NCBI GenBank assembly: GCA_030693515.1
Contig: JAUYAK010000099.1
Location: forward strand, 119,041-183,040
DNA length: 64,000 bases
Reading direction: 5' to 3'
Source: Opitutaceae bacterium
GTDB taxonomy: Bacteria; Verrucomicrobiota; Verrucomicrobiia; Opitutales; Opitutaceae
This document shows, piece by piece, positions 17,413 through 25,231 of this stretch; the first letter of the stretch is position 1, and every line of letters starts with the position of its first letter. A program made the position numbers and the translations under genes. The notes below the pieces were generated by a model. It saw nothing but the letters and a program-made list of their open reading frames with translations. It made no database searches and had not been told where the DNA came from.

Positions 17413-18504
17413 ATGAAAATGGGACGCTTCATCATCGACTCGCACGTTCACGCGCAACGCTTCGCAGCCGGCAAGGCCATGCAAGCGAAGCTCCAATCCG
17501 CCAGCGGCGTCGAACCCGCGCCCGGCAGCGAGGAATACAAGAAACTCCACGAGCAACTCACCTACGAACTCCAGCCCTACGACAATTCCGCCCGCCTGCT
17601 TTTCGACATGGAATGCTACGGCGTGGACCTGTGCATCCTCACGAGCGCGTTCAACATGACGAATGACCTCAATGTGAAAATCGTCCGAGAGCATCCTGGA
17701 AAATTCGTCGCACTGGCCTACGGTGAGAAATATCGCCAGCACGTGCAGCGCACCAATGCCGAGTGGTCCGCGGCGGAAGCCGCGAAAGAACTCGACGAGC
17801 TACTTTCTACCGGAAACTTCGTTGGTATCGGCGAAGGGTTTCCGCAAGATCCCACACTCGGCGCGCGCCACCGCCGCATCGACATCCACGAACGGCTCGA
17901 CGAGATCGGCCACTTCATGGAGGTCGCGCGCAAATACAAGGTGGCCGTCCGCTACCATGTCGGTCTCACGATGGGCTACACCACGGGCTTCTGCCGCGGC
18001 AGCGGCGCGAATCCCGAGACCTACAACCCGATGTGGGTGCACGACCTCGCCATCGAGTATCCCGACGTGCCGATCATCTTCGAGCATGGCGGCGTGCAGG
18101 CGTGGTGGTGGGAGAAATGGTATGAGGAGTGCCTCAACGTCGCCGCCGCCACCGACAACGTCTATCTGGAGACCGGCACATGGTGGACCGAACTCTACGA
18201 CAAGCCGCTGCGCGACCCGAACATCGGCGCGAAAAAACTTCTCTGGGGCACCGACTGGGGCTCTTCGATTCCCGTGGAATGGCAGCCCGGCAAGCATCCC
18301 GAAACCTACGTGTGCCAGCGGCGCAAAACTCCACCCGTGCGCCATCAAGTCGATATGTTCGGCTGGAGCCTGAAACAAATTGGCCGCCTCAACATCCCGC
18401 AGGACGACCTCAATCTCATCTTAGGCGGAAATGCGGTTCGCCTCTACAAAATCAAGCTGCCGCACACCCGGCTCTTTCCGTTCGTGGACGACGAACCGAG
18501 TTGA
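17413..18504 (+). CDS. Amidohydrolase-2 family metal-dependent hydrolase/decarboxylase
   Basis: This 363-residue TIM-barrel protein has the amidohydrolase metal motif IDSHVH at residues about 8-13, VRYHVG mid-barrel, IIFEHGG on a later strand and the conserved LLWGTDWG aspartate near residue 280. It belongs to the PF04909 group, which includes ACMSD-like and gamma-resorcylate-type decarboxylases and lactone hydrolases. Several Trp-rich stretches (GGVQAWWWEKWYEE, TWWTELYD) suggest an aromatic or bulky substrate. It follows the CoA-transferase subunits on the same strand, so all three probably serve one catabolic route. Met1 and Met3 are both possible starts. Confidence 0.85.
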   Translation: MKMGRFIIDSHVHAQRFAAGKAMQAKLQSASGVEPAPGSEEYKKLHEQLTYELQPYDNSARLLFDMECYGVDLCILTSAFNMTNDLNVKIVREHPGKFVALAYGEKYRQHVQRTNAEWSAAEAAKELDELLSTGNFVGIGEGFPQDPTLGARHRRIDIHERLDEIGHFMEVARKYKVAVRYHVGLTMGYTTGFCRGSGANPETYNPMWVHDLAIEYPDVPIIFEHGGVQAWWWEKWYEECLNVAAATDNVYLETGTWWTELYDKPLRDPNIGAKKLLWGTDWGSSIPVEWQPGKHPETYVCQRRKTPPVRHQVDMFGWSLKQIGRLNIPQDDLNLILGGNAVRLYKIKLPHTRLFPFVDDEPS

Positions 18505-18639
18505 GCGCTACCGCCCACTCGCGATGACCGGCGTTCATTTCCGACCACGCAGTGCCACGCGCTCTAACGTCGCGCATTTCCGTGCGACCGCAAAAGGCCG
18601 TTCAATTTCCGCCGTATTTCCCTTGGGTGCCGCTTACGC

Positions 18640-20445
18640 ATGAACCCGGCACCGCTGCTCGATTCTCTCAGCCCGGACTGGCGGCTGCTGCGGCCTCCGT
18701 TCCTCAACGAACTCCGCGACTACTCGCGTGAAAAACTGCGCGCCGATCTCACGGCTGCCGCCACGGTGGCGATGGTGTCGATCCCGCAGGCGGTCGGCTT
18801 CGCTCTCATCGCCGGACTCCCTCCGGCCATGGTGCTGGCGTGCGTGGTGGTCGGCGGAGCGGTGGCGGCGCTTTTCTTCTCCTCGCGTCACGTGATTTTC
18901 GGGCCGAGCAATTCGCTCAGTCTGCTGCTGGCCACGACCTTCGTCGCCCATCGCGCCTCGGTCCTCGGCCCCGCCGAGATTGCCATCCTGCTCGCCCTGC
19001 TCATCGGGACCATGCAACTCGTGGCGGGCTTTCTGCGTTTCGGGCAGGTCACGCAGTTCGTTTCCCGCTCCGTCGTCATCGGCTACGGGTCGGCCATCGG
19101 CTGCCTCCTCGTCCTAAGCCAGCTTCATCACCTCCTCGGCGTGCGGTGGACGGAAGGAAGCTCGCTGTGGGCCGCGCCGTTTCACGCGATCCAGCGCGTG
19201 TGGGTTGGCGAACTGAATTTCTGGACCACTGGTGTGGCGGTTGCCGCATTTCTCCTGTTCAGCCTGATCAAACGGCTGCGACCCCGCTGGCCGGAGGCTC
19301 TGATCGGGCTCATTTTTTTCGCCCTGCTCGCCAGATGGACGGGGCTGGAAGAATTGGGCATCGCCACGCTCGGCCAGGACGGACCGCTTTTCGCGCGCCT
19401 GCCCAGCTTCTCCGGCATTCCCACGATTCAAGGGATCGAAACGGTGCGGTCCCTGCTCGTGCCGGCTGCCGCGCTGGCGCTCTTGGGCACCCTCGAAGCG
19501 ATTTCGATCGCGAAAACTTACAGCATCAAGACCGGTGACCACATCGACACCAACCAAGAGATGGTGGCGATGGGCCTCGGGAATCTCGCGTCCGCGTGCT
19601 TTGCCGCCATACCGGGCTCAGCCTCCTTCGCACGCAGTGCCGCCAACGTCCAAGCCGGCGCCCGGACGCAAGCGGCCGGGCTGTTCAGCAGCCTGTTTGT
19701 CCTCATCTTCGTTGCGCTCCTCGCCCCACTCATCGACCACATCCCCGTCGCGGTGCTCGCCGCCGCATTGATCCGCGTTGGCTGGAACATCGTCGATTTC
19801 GATCAGATCCGCATCGCCGCCCGCTCGACGCGCTCCGACGCCGTCGTGCTCGGCGGCACCTTTGCCGCCGCGCTGCTCCTGCCGCTGGATGTCGCGATCT
19901 ACACCGGGGTCGGCCTCTCCCTGATTCTCGCCCTGCGCAAAGTTTCCGTGCCCACGCTCGTGGAATACGCGTTCAACGCGGGTGACCAGCTCACGCAATT
20001 GGACCATCCGCAGCAGCGCAGCCACCCGCACATCGCGATCATCCATGTCGAAGGCGAGCTGTTCTTCGGCGCCGCCGACCTCTTCCAGGATCACGTCCGC
20101 CGGCAGGTGGAGAAGGAAAATCTCCGGGCGGTGATTTTGCGCCTCAAGAGCGCCCGCCATCTCGACGCCACCACCATCTTCGCGCTCCGCGGCCTGCACG
20201 ATTATCTCCAGTCGACCGGCCGGCACTTGCTCGTCAGCGGGGTGCATGGCGAAGTCCTGCGCGTGCTGAGGAACAGCGGACTACTCACTCGCATCGGTCC
20301 CAGCAACGTGTTTCCCGCCGAGCCGAATCCGAATCTCGCCACCAAAAAAGCCCTCCGACGCGCGCAGCAACTGCTCGGCGACGCCAAAGCCGACATCCGC
20401 ATCTACTTCGATCGTGCCCCGCTCCTGTCCGTCGCCCCGGTCTGA
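18640..20445 (+). CDS. SulP-family anion transporter with STAS domain
   Basis: This 601-residue inner-membrane protein has the SLC26/SulP transport core with many hydrophobic helices. The conserved N-terminal stretch runs RADLTAAATVAMVSIPQAVG, followed by VIFGPSNSLSLLL and IPGSASFARSAANVQAGARTQ. The C-terminal third (from about residue 460, HPHIAIIHVEGELFFGAADL) is a cytoplasmic STAS domain with the LDATTIFALRGL segment. It could carry sulfate, bicarbonate or a dicarboxylate. Sulfate export or import would fit the sulfatases nearby, and organic acid uptake would fit the CoA-transferase/amidohydrolase genes 135 bp upstream. Nothing in the sequence decides between these. Confidence 0.93.
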   Translation: MNPAPLLDSLSPDWRLLRPPFLNELRDYSREKLRADLTAAATVAMVSIPQAVGFALIAGLPPAMVLACVVVGGAVAALFFSSRHVIFGPSNSLSLLLATTFVAHRASVLGPAEIAILLALLIGTMQLVAGFLRFGQVTQFVSRSVVIGYGSAIGCLLVLSQLHHLLGVRWTEGSSLWAAPFHAIQRVWVGELNFWTTGVAVAAFLLFSLIKRLRPRWPEALIGLIFFALLARWTGLEELGIATLGQDGPLFARLPSFSGIPTIQGIETVRSLLVPAAALALLGTLEAISIAKTYSIKTGDHIDTNQEMVAMGLGNLASACFAAIPGSASFARSAANVQAGARTQAAGLFSSLFVLIFVALLAPLIDHIPVAVLAAALIRVGWNIVDFDQIRIAARSTRSDAVVLGGTFAAALLLPLDVAIYTGVGLSLILALRKVSVPTLVEYAFNAGDQLTQLDHPQQRSHPHIAIIHVEGELFFGAADLFQDHVRRQVEKENLRAVILRLKSARHLDATTIFALRGLHDYLQSTGRHLLVSGVHGEVLRVLRNSGLLTRIGPSNVFPAEPNPNLATKKALRRAQQLLGDAKADIRIYFDRAPLLSVAPV

Positions 20446-20475
20446 AAATTCCCCCCGAAAATCCACCTTCCTCCC

Positions 20476-21606
20476 ATGTCACGCGTCGTCCTCGAAAAGC
20501 TCGCCAAGCGCTATCCCGAAAAACAGGGACCCGGCGTGACGGCGGTGGATGCAATCGATCTTGTGGTCGAAGATCGCGAATTCATGGTGCTGGTTGGCCC
20601 TTCCGGGTGCGGCAAATCAACCACCTTGCGGATGATCGCCGGCCTCGAAGAAATCTCCGGAGGAACGGTCGCCATCGACGGCCAAATCGTGAATGACGTC
20701 CTCCCGAAGGATCGCGACATTGCGATGGTTTTTCAAAACTACGCGCTCTACCCACACATGTCGGTCTATGACAACATGGCCTTCGGCCTGAAACTGCGGA
20801 AGCTTCCCAAACCGGAGATCGATGCCCGCGTGCGCGAAGCCGCTGCAATGCTGGGGCTCACCGACTACCTCAACCGCAAGCCCAAGGCGCTCTCCGGCGG
20901 GCAGCGCCAACGCGTCGCGGTCGGGCGTGCCATCGTCCGAAAGCCGAAAGTTTTTCTCTTTGATGAACCACTCTCCAATCTCGATGCCAAGATGCGCGTA
21001 TCCATGCGCTCCGAGATCTCCCGGCTCCACGCCCGACTTGGCGCGACGATGATCTACGTGACGCATGATCAAATGGAGGCGATGACCATGGGCGACCGCA
21101 TTTGTGTGATGAAGAACGGCAAAATCATGCAAGTCGCCGAACCGATGGAAATCTACAACCGACCGGCCAACCTTTTTGTCGCCGGCTTCATCGGTAGTCC
21201 GCAGATGAATTTCTTCCGCGGCACCGTCCGTCGTGCTGACGGCCACTTTCAGTTTGTCGAGCATCGCTCCGATCACGACGGCCTGACACTAAATTTGGGA
21301 GATCATTTGGCGAAAACCGCGGCCGACAGTATCGGCAACTCGGTCGTGCTCGGCATCCGCCCGGAATGCATCCACGATACCCTGACAATCACGCGGCCCG
21401 ATCCCGGCCAAAACGCCGAAGTGAAGATCGACATCTCGGAACCGGTGGGGGCCGAAACCTATCTCTACCTTGACTCGGGTGCGACCACCTTCACCGCGCG
21501 CGTGAAACCCGCGGATCGATATGAAGCTGGCCAGACAATCCAAGTCACCTTCGATCTCGACCAAGCACATCTCTTCGATGCTCAGACCGAAAACATTCTT
21601 CGGTAA
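20476..21606 (+). CDS. Sugar ABC transporter ATP-binding protein (MalK/UgpC type)
   Basis: This 376-residue ATPase has Walker [10 protein letters not shown] (41-49), Q-loop [11 protein letters not shown], signature [15 protein letters not shown], Walker [13 protein letters not shown] and switch [11 protein letters not shown]. After the ATPase domain comes a TOBE/OB-fold regulatory domain (from about 235) with the LGIRPE motif typical of MalK/UgpC/MsmK proteins. No permease or binding protein gene is present, so it probably energises several sugar importers encoded elsewhere, as MsmK does. It starts 30 bp after the SulP gene and lies upstream of a galactokinase-like gene. Confidence 0.93.
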   Translation: MSRVVLEKLAKRYPEKQGPGVTAVDAIDLVVEDREFMVLVGPSGCGKSTTLRMIAGLEEISGGTVAIDGQIVNDVLPKDRDIAMVFQNYALYPHMSVYDNMAFGLKLRKLPKPEIDARVREAAAMLGLTDYLNRKPKALSGGQRQRVAVGRAIVRKPKVFLFDEPLSNLDAKMRVSMRSEISRLHARLGATMIYVTHDQMEAMTMGDRICVMKNGKIMQVAEPMEIYNRPANLFVAGFIGSPQMNFFRGTVRRADGHFQFVEHRSDHDGLTLNLGDHLAKTAADSIGNSVVLGIRPECIHDTLTITRPDPGQNAEVKIDISEPVGAETYLYLDSGATTFTARVKPADRYEAGQTIQVTFDLDQAHLFDAQTENILR

Positions 21607-21743
21607 TCAGAATATTCCGCTCGGAACCGCATCCACGGTTGTAAACCAACCCTCACGGAAGCACCGTGTGTGTCGGCTGTATCCCCATTCCGTGACCATG
21701 GCAACGAATTGAGCCGCCGATACAGCGAACTGTGCCACATGCG

Positions 21744-22931
21744 ATGACAGAAGAGTCCATCACTCGTCTTTTTGCCAAACGCTTCGGGCGCGCCCCGGAG
21801 GTGATTGCGCGCGCTCCCGGACGAGTGGAGTTCATCGGCAACCATACCGACTACAACGGTGGATCGGTCTTGGGTGCGGCAATCAATCGTTATGTCTGGG
21901 TCGCAATCGCCAGCTCTGGCCAGCAGCGGATGCAATTGGTCTCGGGGGAGGAGGGAACCATTGTCGAGACTGTGCCGGGAGGCATTGATACTCGCGCCAC
22001 CGGTCCGGACGATTGGATCAACTACCCATTGGCTGTGTGGAAAAGTCTGGCTGAATTCGGTCTGCCGCGCCCGACCGCTTTCGACCTGCTGGTCGTCTCC
22101 GACCTTCCTGTGGGAGCCGGACTATCCAGCAGCGCCGCACTAGAGCTGGCCGCCGCTTTGTGTTTTCTTGAATTGATGGGATGCGCGGATTTGGCCCCTC
22201 ATCGTCTGGCCGCACTGGCCCGCCACGCGGAGAATGTGCATGTTGGAGTCCCGTGCGGCATTCTCGATCAGGGCACCTGTGCCATCGCTGCCAAGGACGA
22301 ACTCGTGCATATCAATAGTCGAGGGCCAACGTTTACGCGCGTCCGTATTCCGGGAATGGCGCGGCTTTGGGTATTCAATACATCGGAAAAGCATGCGTTG
22401 GTTGACGGGCGATATGCGGAACGTCATCGCGAGTGTGTGGCTGCCGCCCGCAAGCTTGAGGTGGAGTGCTTGGCGGCAATTCCAGTTAAAAACCTGAACA
22501 GAATGCTAAAGCGCCTGCCGGCAACCCTCGCCAAACGCGTTGCGCACATTGTGGAGGAAAACGCGCGGGTGGCGGAAACGGTTACGGCGCTGCAAAGCGG
22601 CGACCTTTCGGTTGCTGGCCGCTGCATGACAGCCTCCCACCGCAGCTCTCAAATCCTCTTCGAGAACAGCACGCCGGCGCTAGACTCGCTGGTATGGACG
22701 CTGACCAAGCATCCGCATGTCCACGGGGCGCGACTCACCGGCGGTGGATTCGGCGGTGCGGTCCTCGCTCTTACGGACGAAAAATTCACGGACGCCGACG
22801 CCGACACCGTCGCCAGCCATCACGCAGCATTTGGCTATCTGCGCCCGCAGGCGCTCGACTTGCTCACAGCCGACGGCGCACGGGTGATCTGGAGAGATAC
22901 CTTTCGTAGGAATACACGACTGCGTGACTAA
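21744..22931 (+). CDS. Galactokinase-like GHMP sugar kinase
   Basis: This 395-residue kinase has the three GHMP motifs: APGRVEFIGNHTDYNGG near the N-terminus, LPVGAGLSSSAALE (ATP loop) and ARLTGGGFGGAVLAL near the C-terminus, plus VPCGILDQ with the likely catalytic Asp. The usual galactokinase GEHTDY signature reads GNHTDY here (Asn33), which changes the residue that contacts the sugar C6 hydroxyl in characterised enzymes, so the substrate may differ from plain galactose. I use the ATG at 21744; a GTG four codons earlier is possible. It follows the MalK-type ATPase by 137 bp. Phosphorylation of galactose or a relative in the cytoplasm is the probable role. Confidence 0.88.
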   Translation: MTEESITRLFAKRFGRAPEVIARAPGRVEFIGNHTDYNGGSVLGAAINRYVWVAIASSGQQRMQLVSGEEGTIVETVPGGIDTRATGPDDWINYPLAVWKSLAEFGLPRPTAFDLLVVSDLPVGAGLSSSAALELAAALCFLELMGCADLAPHRLAALARHAENVHVGVPCGILDQGTCAIAAKDELVHINSRGPTFTRVRIPGMARLWVFNTSEKHALVDGRYAERHRECVAAARKLEVECLAAIPVKNLNRMLKRLPATLAKRVAHIVEENARVAETVTALQSGDLSVAGRCMTASHRSSQILFENSTPALDSLVWTLTKHPHVHGARLTGGGFGGAVLALTDEKFTDADADTVASHHAAFGYLRPQALDLLTADGARVIWRDTFRRNTRLRD

Positions 22932-22956
22932 CTCGGCACAGAATTGGATCACTTAG

Positions 22957-23466
22957 GGCCGCTGGCTCTTCTCCGCCGCCGAGGCGGAATTGAAACTGGA
23001 TGCCGTCGTCGTCGGCTATCTGGTGCCGGTCAGCCCGCGCCAACTCGACGCCGCACAGCTCCGCCTCTGGATCACCCGCGGCTGGCTCGATGCGGCATCC
23101 GGTCTCGACCAACAGCCCCGCCTACTCGCGCTCGATGATAAGTCGGCGCCGCTCGAGCGCCGCGTCCGCTCCTATCTCGAGGTGAACTGCGCCATGTGCC
23201 ACCGTCCCGGCGGACTCTCGCGCGCGCAGTTCGATGCGCGGCTTTCGACCCCGCTGGAGAAGTCCGGGCTGATCGACGTCGAACCGATCGGCGGCGATCT
23301 CGGCATCGCCGGATCGCGGTTGATCGTTCCGGGCGTCCCCGAAAAATCGATTCTGTTGCGCCGGCAGATCGACAGCGGCCCGTTTCGCATGCCCCCGCTG
23401 GGCCTGCACACGGAGCCCGCGCCGATCGCGCCGCTGCTGGAGGAATGGATTCGGGCGATGAAGTGA
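22957..23466 (+). pseudogene. 5'-truncated cytochrome c-containing protein fragment
   Basis: An open frame without a proper start follows an in-frame TAG at 22954 and ends at 23466. It encodes about 169 residues with one haem-binding motif in VNCAMCHRPGG (CxxCH) and a C-terminal segment ending LLEEWIRAMK. The surrounding text (RRVRSYLEVNCAMCHRPGG ... GSRLIVPGVPEKSILLRR) is the C-terminal module of large secreted quinoprotein/cytochrome proteins of Planctomycetes and Verrucomicrobia; everything before it is missing. A start at 22990 (ATG) is conceivable but gives no signal peptide, so haem could not be attached in the periplasm. It begins just after the galactokinase-like gene. Confidence 0.65.
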
Positions 23467-23508
23467 TGCTCGCGCGATCAATGCTGCCCCTGATTTTCCC
23501 TCCGAATT

Positions 23509-23534
23509 GTGGGAGCCCGCTTGCTGGCTCCCAC
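23509..23534. repeat. REP-like hairpin between convergent genes
   Basis: GTGGGAGCC and GGCTCCCAC form a perfect 9-bp inverted repeat around an 8-nt loop (CGCTTGCT). It lies in the 159-bp gap between the convergent cytochrome fragment and sulfatase fragment. It resembles the GTGGGAGC...GCTTGC...GC style of bacterial REP elements and may also stop transcription, but no T-run follows. Confidence 0.5.
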
Positions 23535-23625
23535 CTTCCGACTCGTCGCCAACGCAACCAGGCACAATCGAGAGCCTAGATTTCGAAGAGCCGTTATCAT
23601 CGGAAGGCTCGGCGCGGTCCCTGCC

Positions 23626-25212
23626 TCACCCGCCGATCCGGCCGGGCAGAGAGTCGACCATGCGGGCGACGTAGTCCGACGCATCCCTGTGACCGGGCGC
23701 GGCGAGCCTGGCCTGCCGGATGGCGGGCAGGAGCGGGCGGGCCTGCGGACCGAGGCGGTCGGCGACGTTGAGCGCGGCCAGCCGGATGAAGACCGAATCG
23801 TGCCGCAGCGCGGCCTCGATGATCGGCAGCGCTTCGGGAAGATGATCCAGGTGCGCGAGCGCCTCGGCGGCGGCGAGGCGCACATCGGGCGAATCGTCGC
23901 CGAGCGCGCGGCGCAGCTCGGCTGCGGCGGGTTGGGCGTGCTGTTTCAATGCGCCGAGCCCAAGCGTCGCCCACCAGCGCACGGCCGAATCGCGGTGCGC
24001 GAGCAGCGCGGTGAGCGGCGGGAGATTTTTCGGGTCGCGCGCGTTCGCGAGATCGGCGGCGCGCAGCAGTTCGTCAAGCGGGTTGAGGGTCGGGTCGGTC
24101 GCGATGACGCAGGGCGTGGAGCCGGCGGCGCGGGCGTGGAGTTCGCGCTCGGGCAGGAAACCGAGATCGCCGGCGCGCCGCATCTGCGCGCGGCATTCGT
24201 CGCGCAAGCGCGCGAGGGTTTCGCGGTGGCGCGGATCGGCGGCGAGGTTGCGCGTCTCCCATGGATCGGCGGTGACATCGTAGAGTTCCTCGACCGGCTT
24301 CGTCTCGAAAAATCGCGCGGGCGGGCCGGTGAGCGCGCCGGCCTCGTGCAGCCGCTGCCACGCGCGCATGCTGTCGATCTGTTGCACGTAACTGATCGAC
24401 TGGCCCCACGGCAGCTCGGGCCGGAAGTTGCGCAGGTAGTGGAAGCGTCCGTCGTGCACGTAGCGCACGAGATCGCTGCGCTCGATCATGCGGTCGCGAC
24501 CGCCGAAGACCACGGTGCGCGGCGTGGAGCCAGACGAGCCGAGAAACGGAACGCCTTGGAAATGCGCCGGGCGCTCCACGCCACAAAGAGCCAGCATGGT
24601 GGGCGCGAAATCGACGAAGCTCACGAGCCGGTCCGTCGTCGCGCCGGGTGCGGCCGGGGCGAGGTGTTGCCATTTTTCGGGAAAACGAACCAGCAAGGGC
24701 ACCCGCCGGCTCGCGTCCCACACGAACATCTCGATCGCGGGCATCCCGGTGCCGTGATCGGAGAAGAAGAAAACGATCGTGTCCCCGGCCAGGCCGTCGG
24801 CCGCGAGCTCGGCGAGGAGGTCGCCGACCTGATCGTCCATCGCGGTGACGTTGTCGAAGTGCCGCGCCCAGTCGCGGCGGAACTCGGGCGTGTCGGGATG
24901 GATCGGCGGCACGGTGACTTTCGCGGGGTCGTGGCGCTGCGCGGGTGTGACGCGGGCGAGTTGTTTCTCGTGCGTCGCGGCGGGCGCGAAGATCATGCTT
25001 TGGTGCGTGACCAGCAGGTTGAAGACGCTGAAGAACGGCTGGCCGGGTGCGCGTTTGCGCCAGTGCGCGCGCGGACCCGATTCGTCCCACGCCTCGCGCG
25101 GCGTGGCGAAGTTGTAGTCGGTCTTCTGCTGGTTGGAGCAGTGGTAGCCGGCGCGGCGCAGGTATTCGGTAAACGCCTTCACGTCGTCCGGCAGCCGCGT
25201 GGTCGAGCGCAT
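23626..25212 (-). pseudogene. N-terminally truncated sulfatase with C-terminal HEAT-like repeats
   Basis: The frame encodes 528 residues of a sulfatase, but the first Met (25212) corresponds to a point about 100 residues into the family. The metal-binding DD and the formylglycine C-x-P-S-R motif are absent. What remains starts at QHMRSTTRLPDDVKAFTEYL and includes FFFSDHG, FVDFAPTML and a C-terminal HEAT-like region (RALGDDSPDVRLAAAEALAH). The frame is open a few codons further into the end of the DUF1592 gene, where homology stops at about 25215-25232. A deletion has therefore fused the two loci. Without the catalytic Cys the product cannot be an active sulfatase. Confidence 0.8.
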
Positions 25213-25231
25213 GTGCTGGCTGCCGGAGCGG

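Noticed and set aside
23626..25212. Functional sulfatase with unusual active site
   Set aside because: The whole N-terminal region with metal ligands and the formylglycine Cys is absent, not altered.
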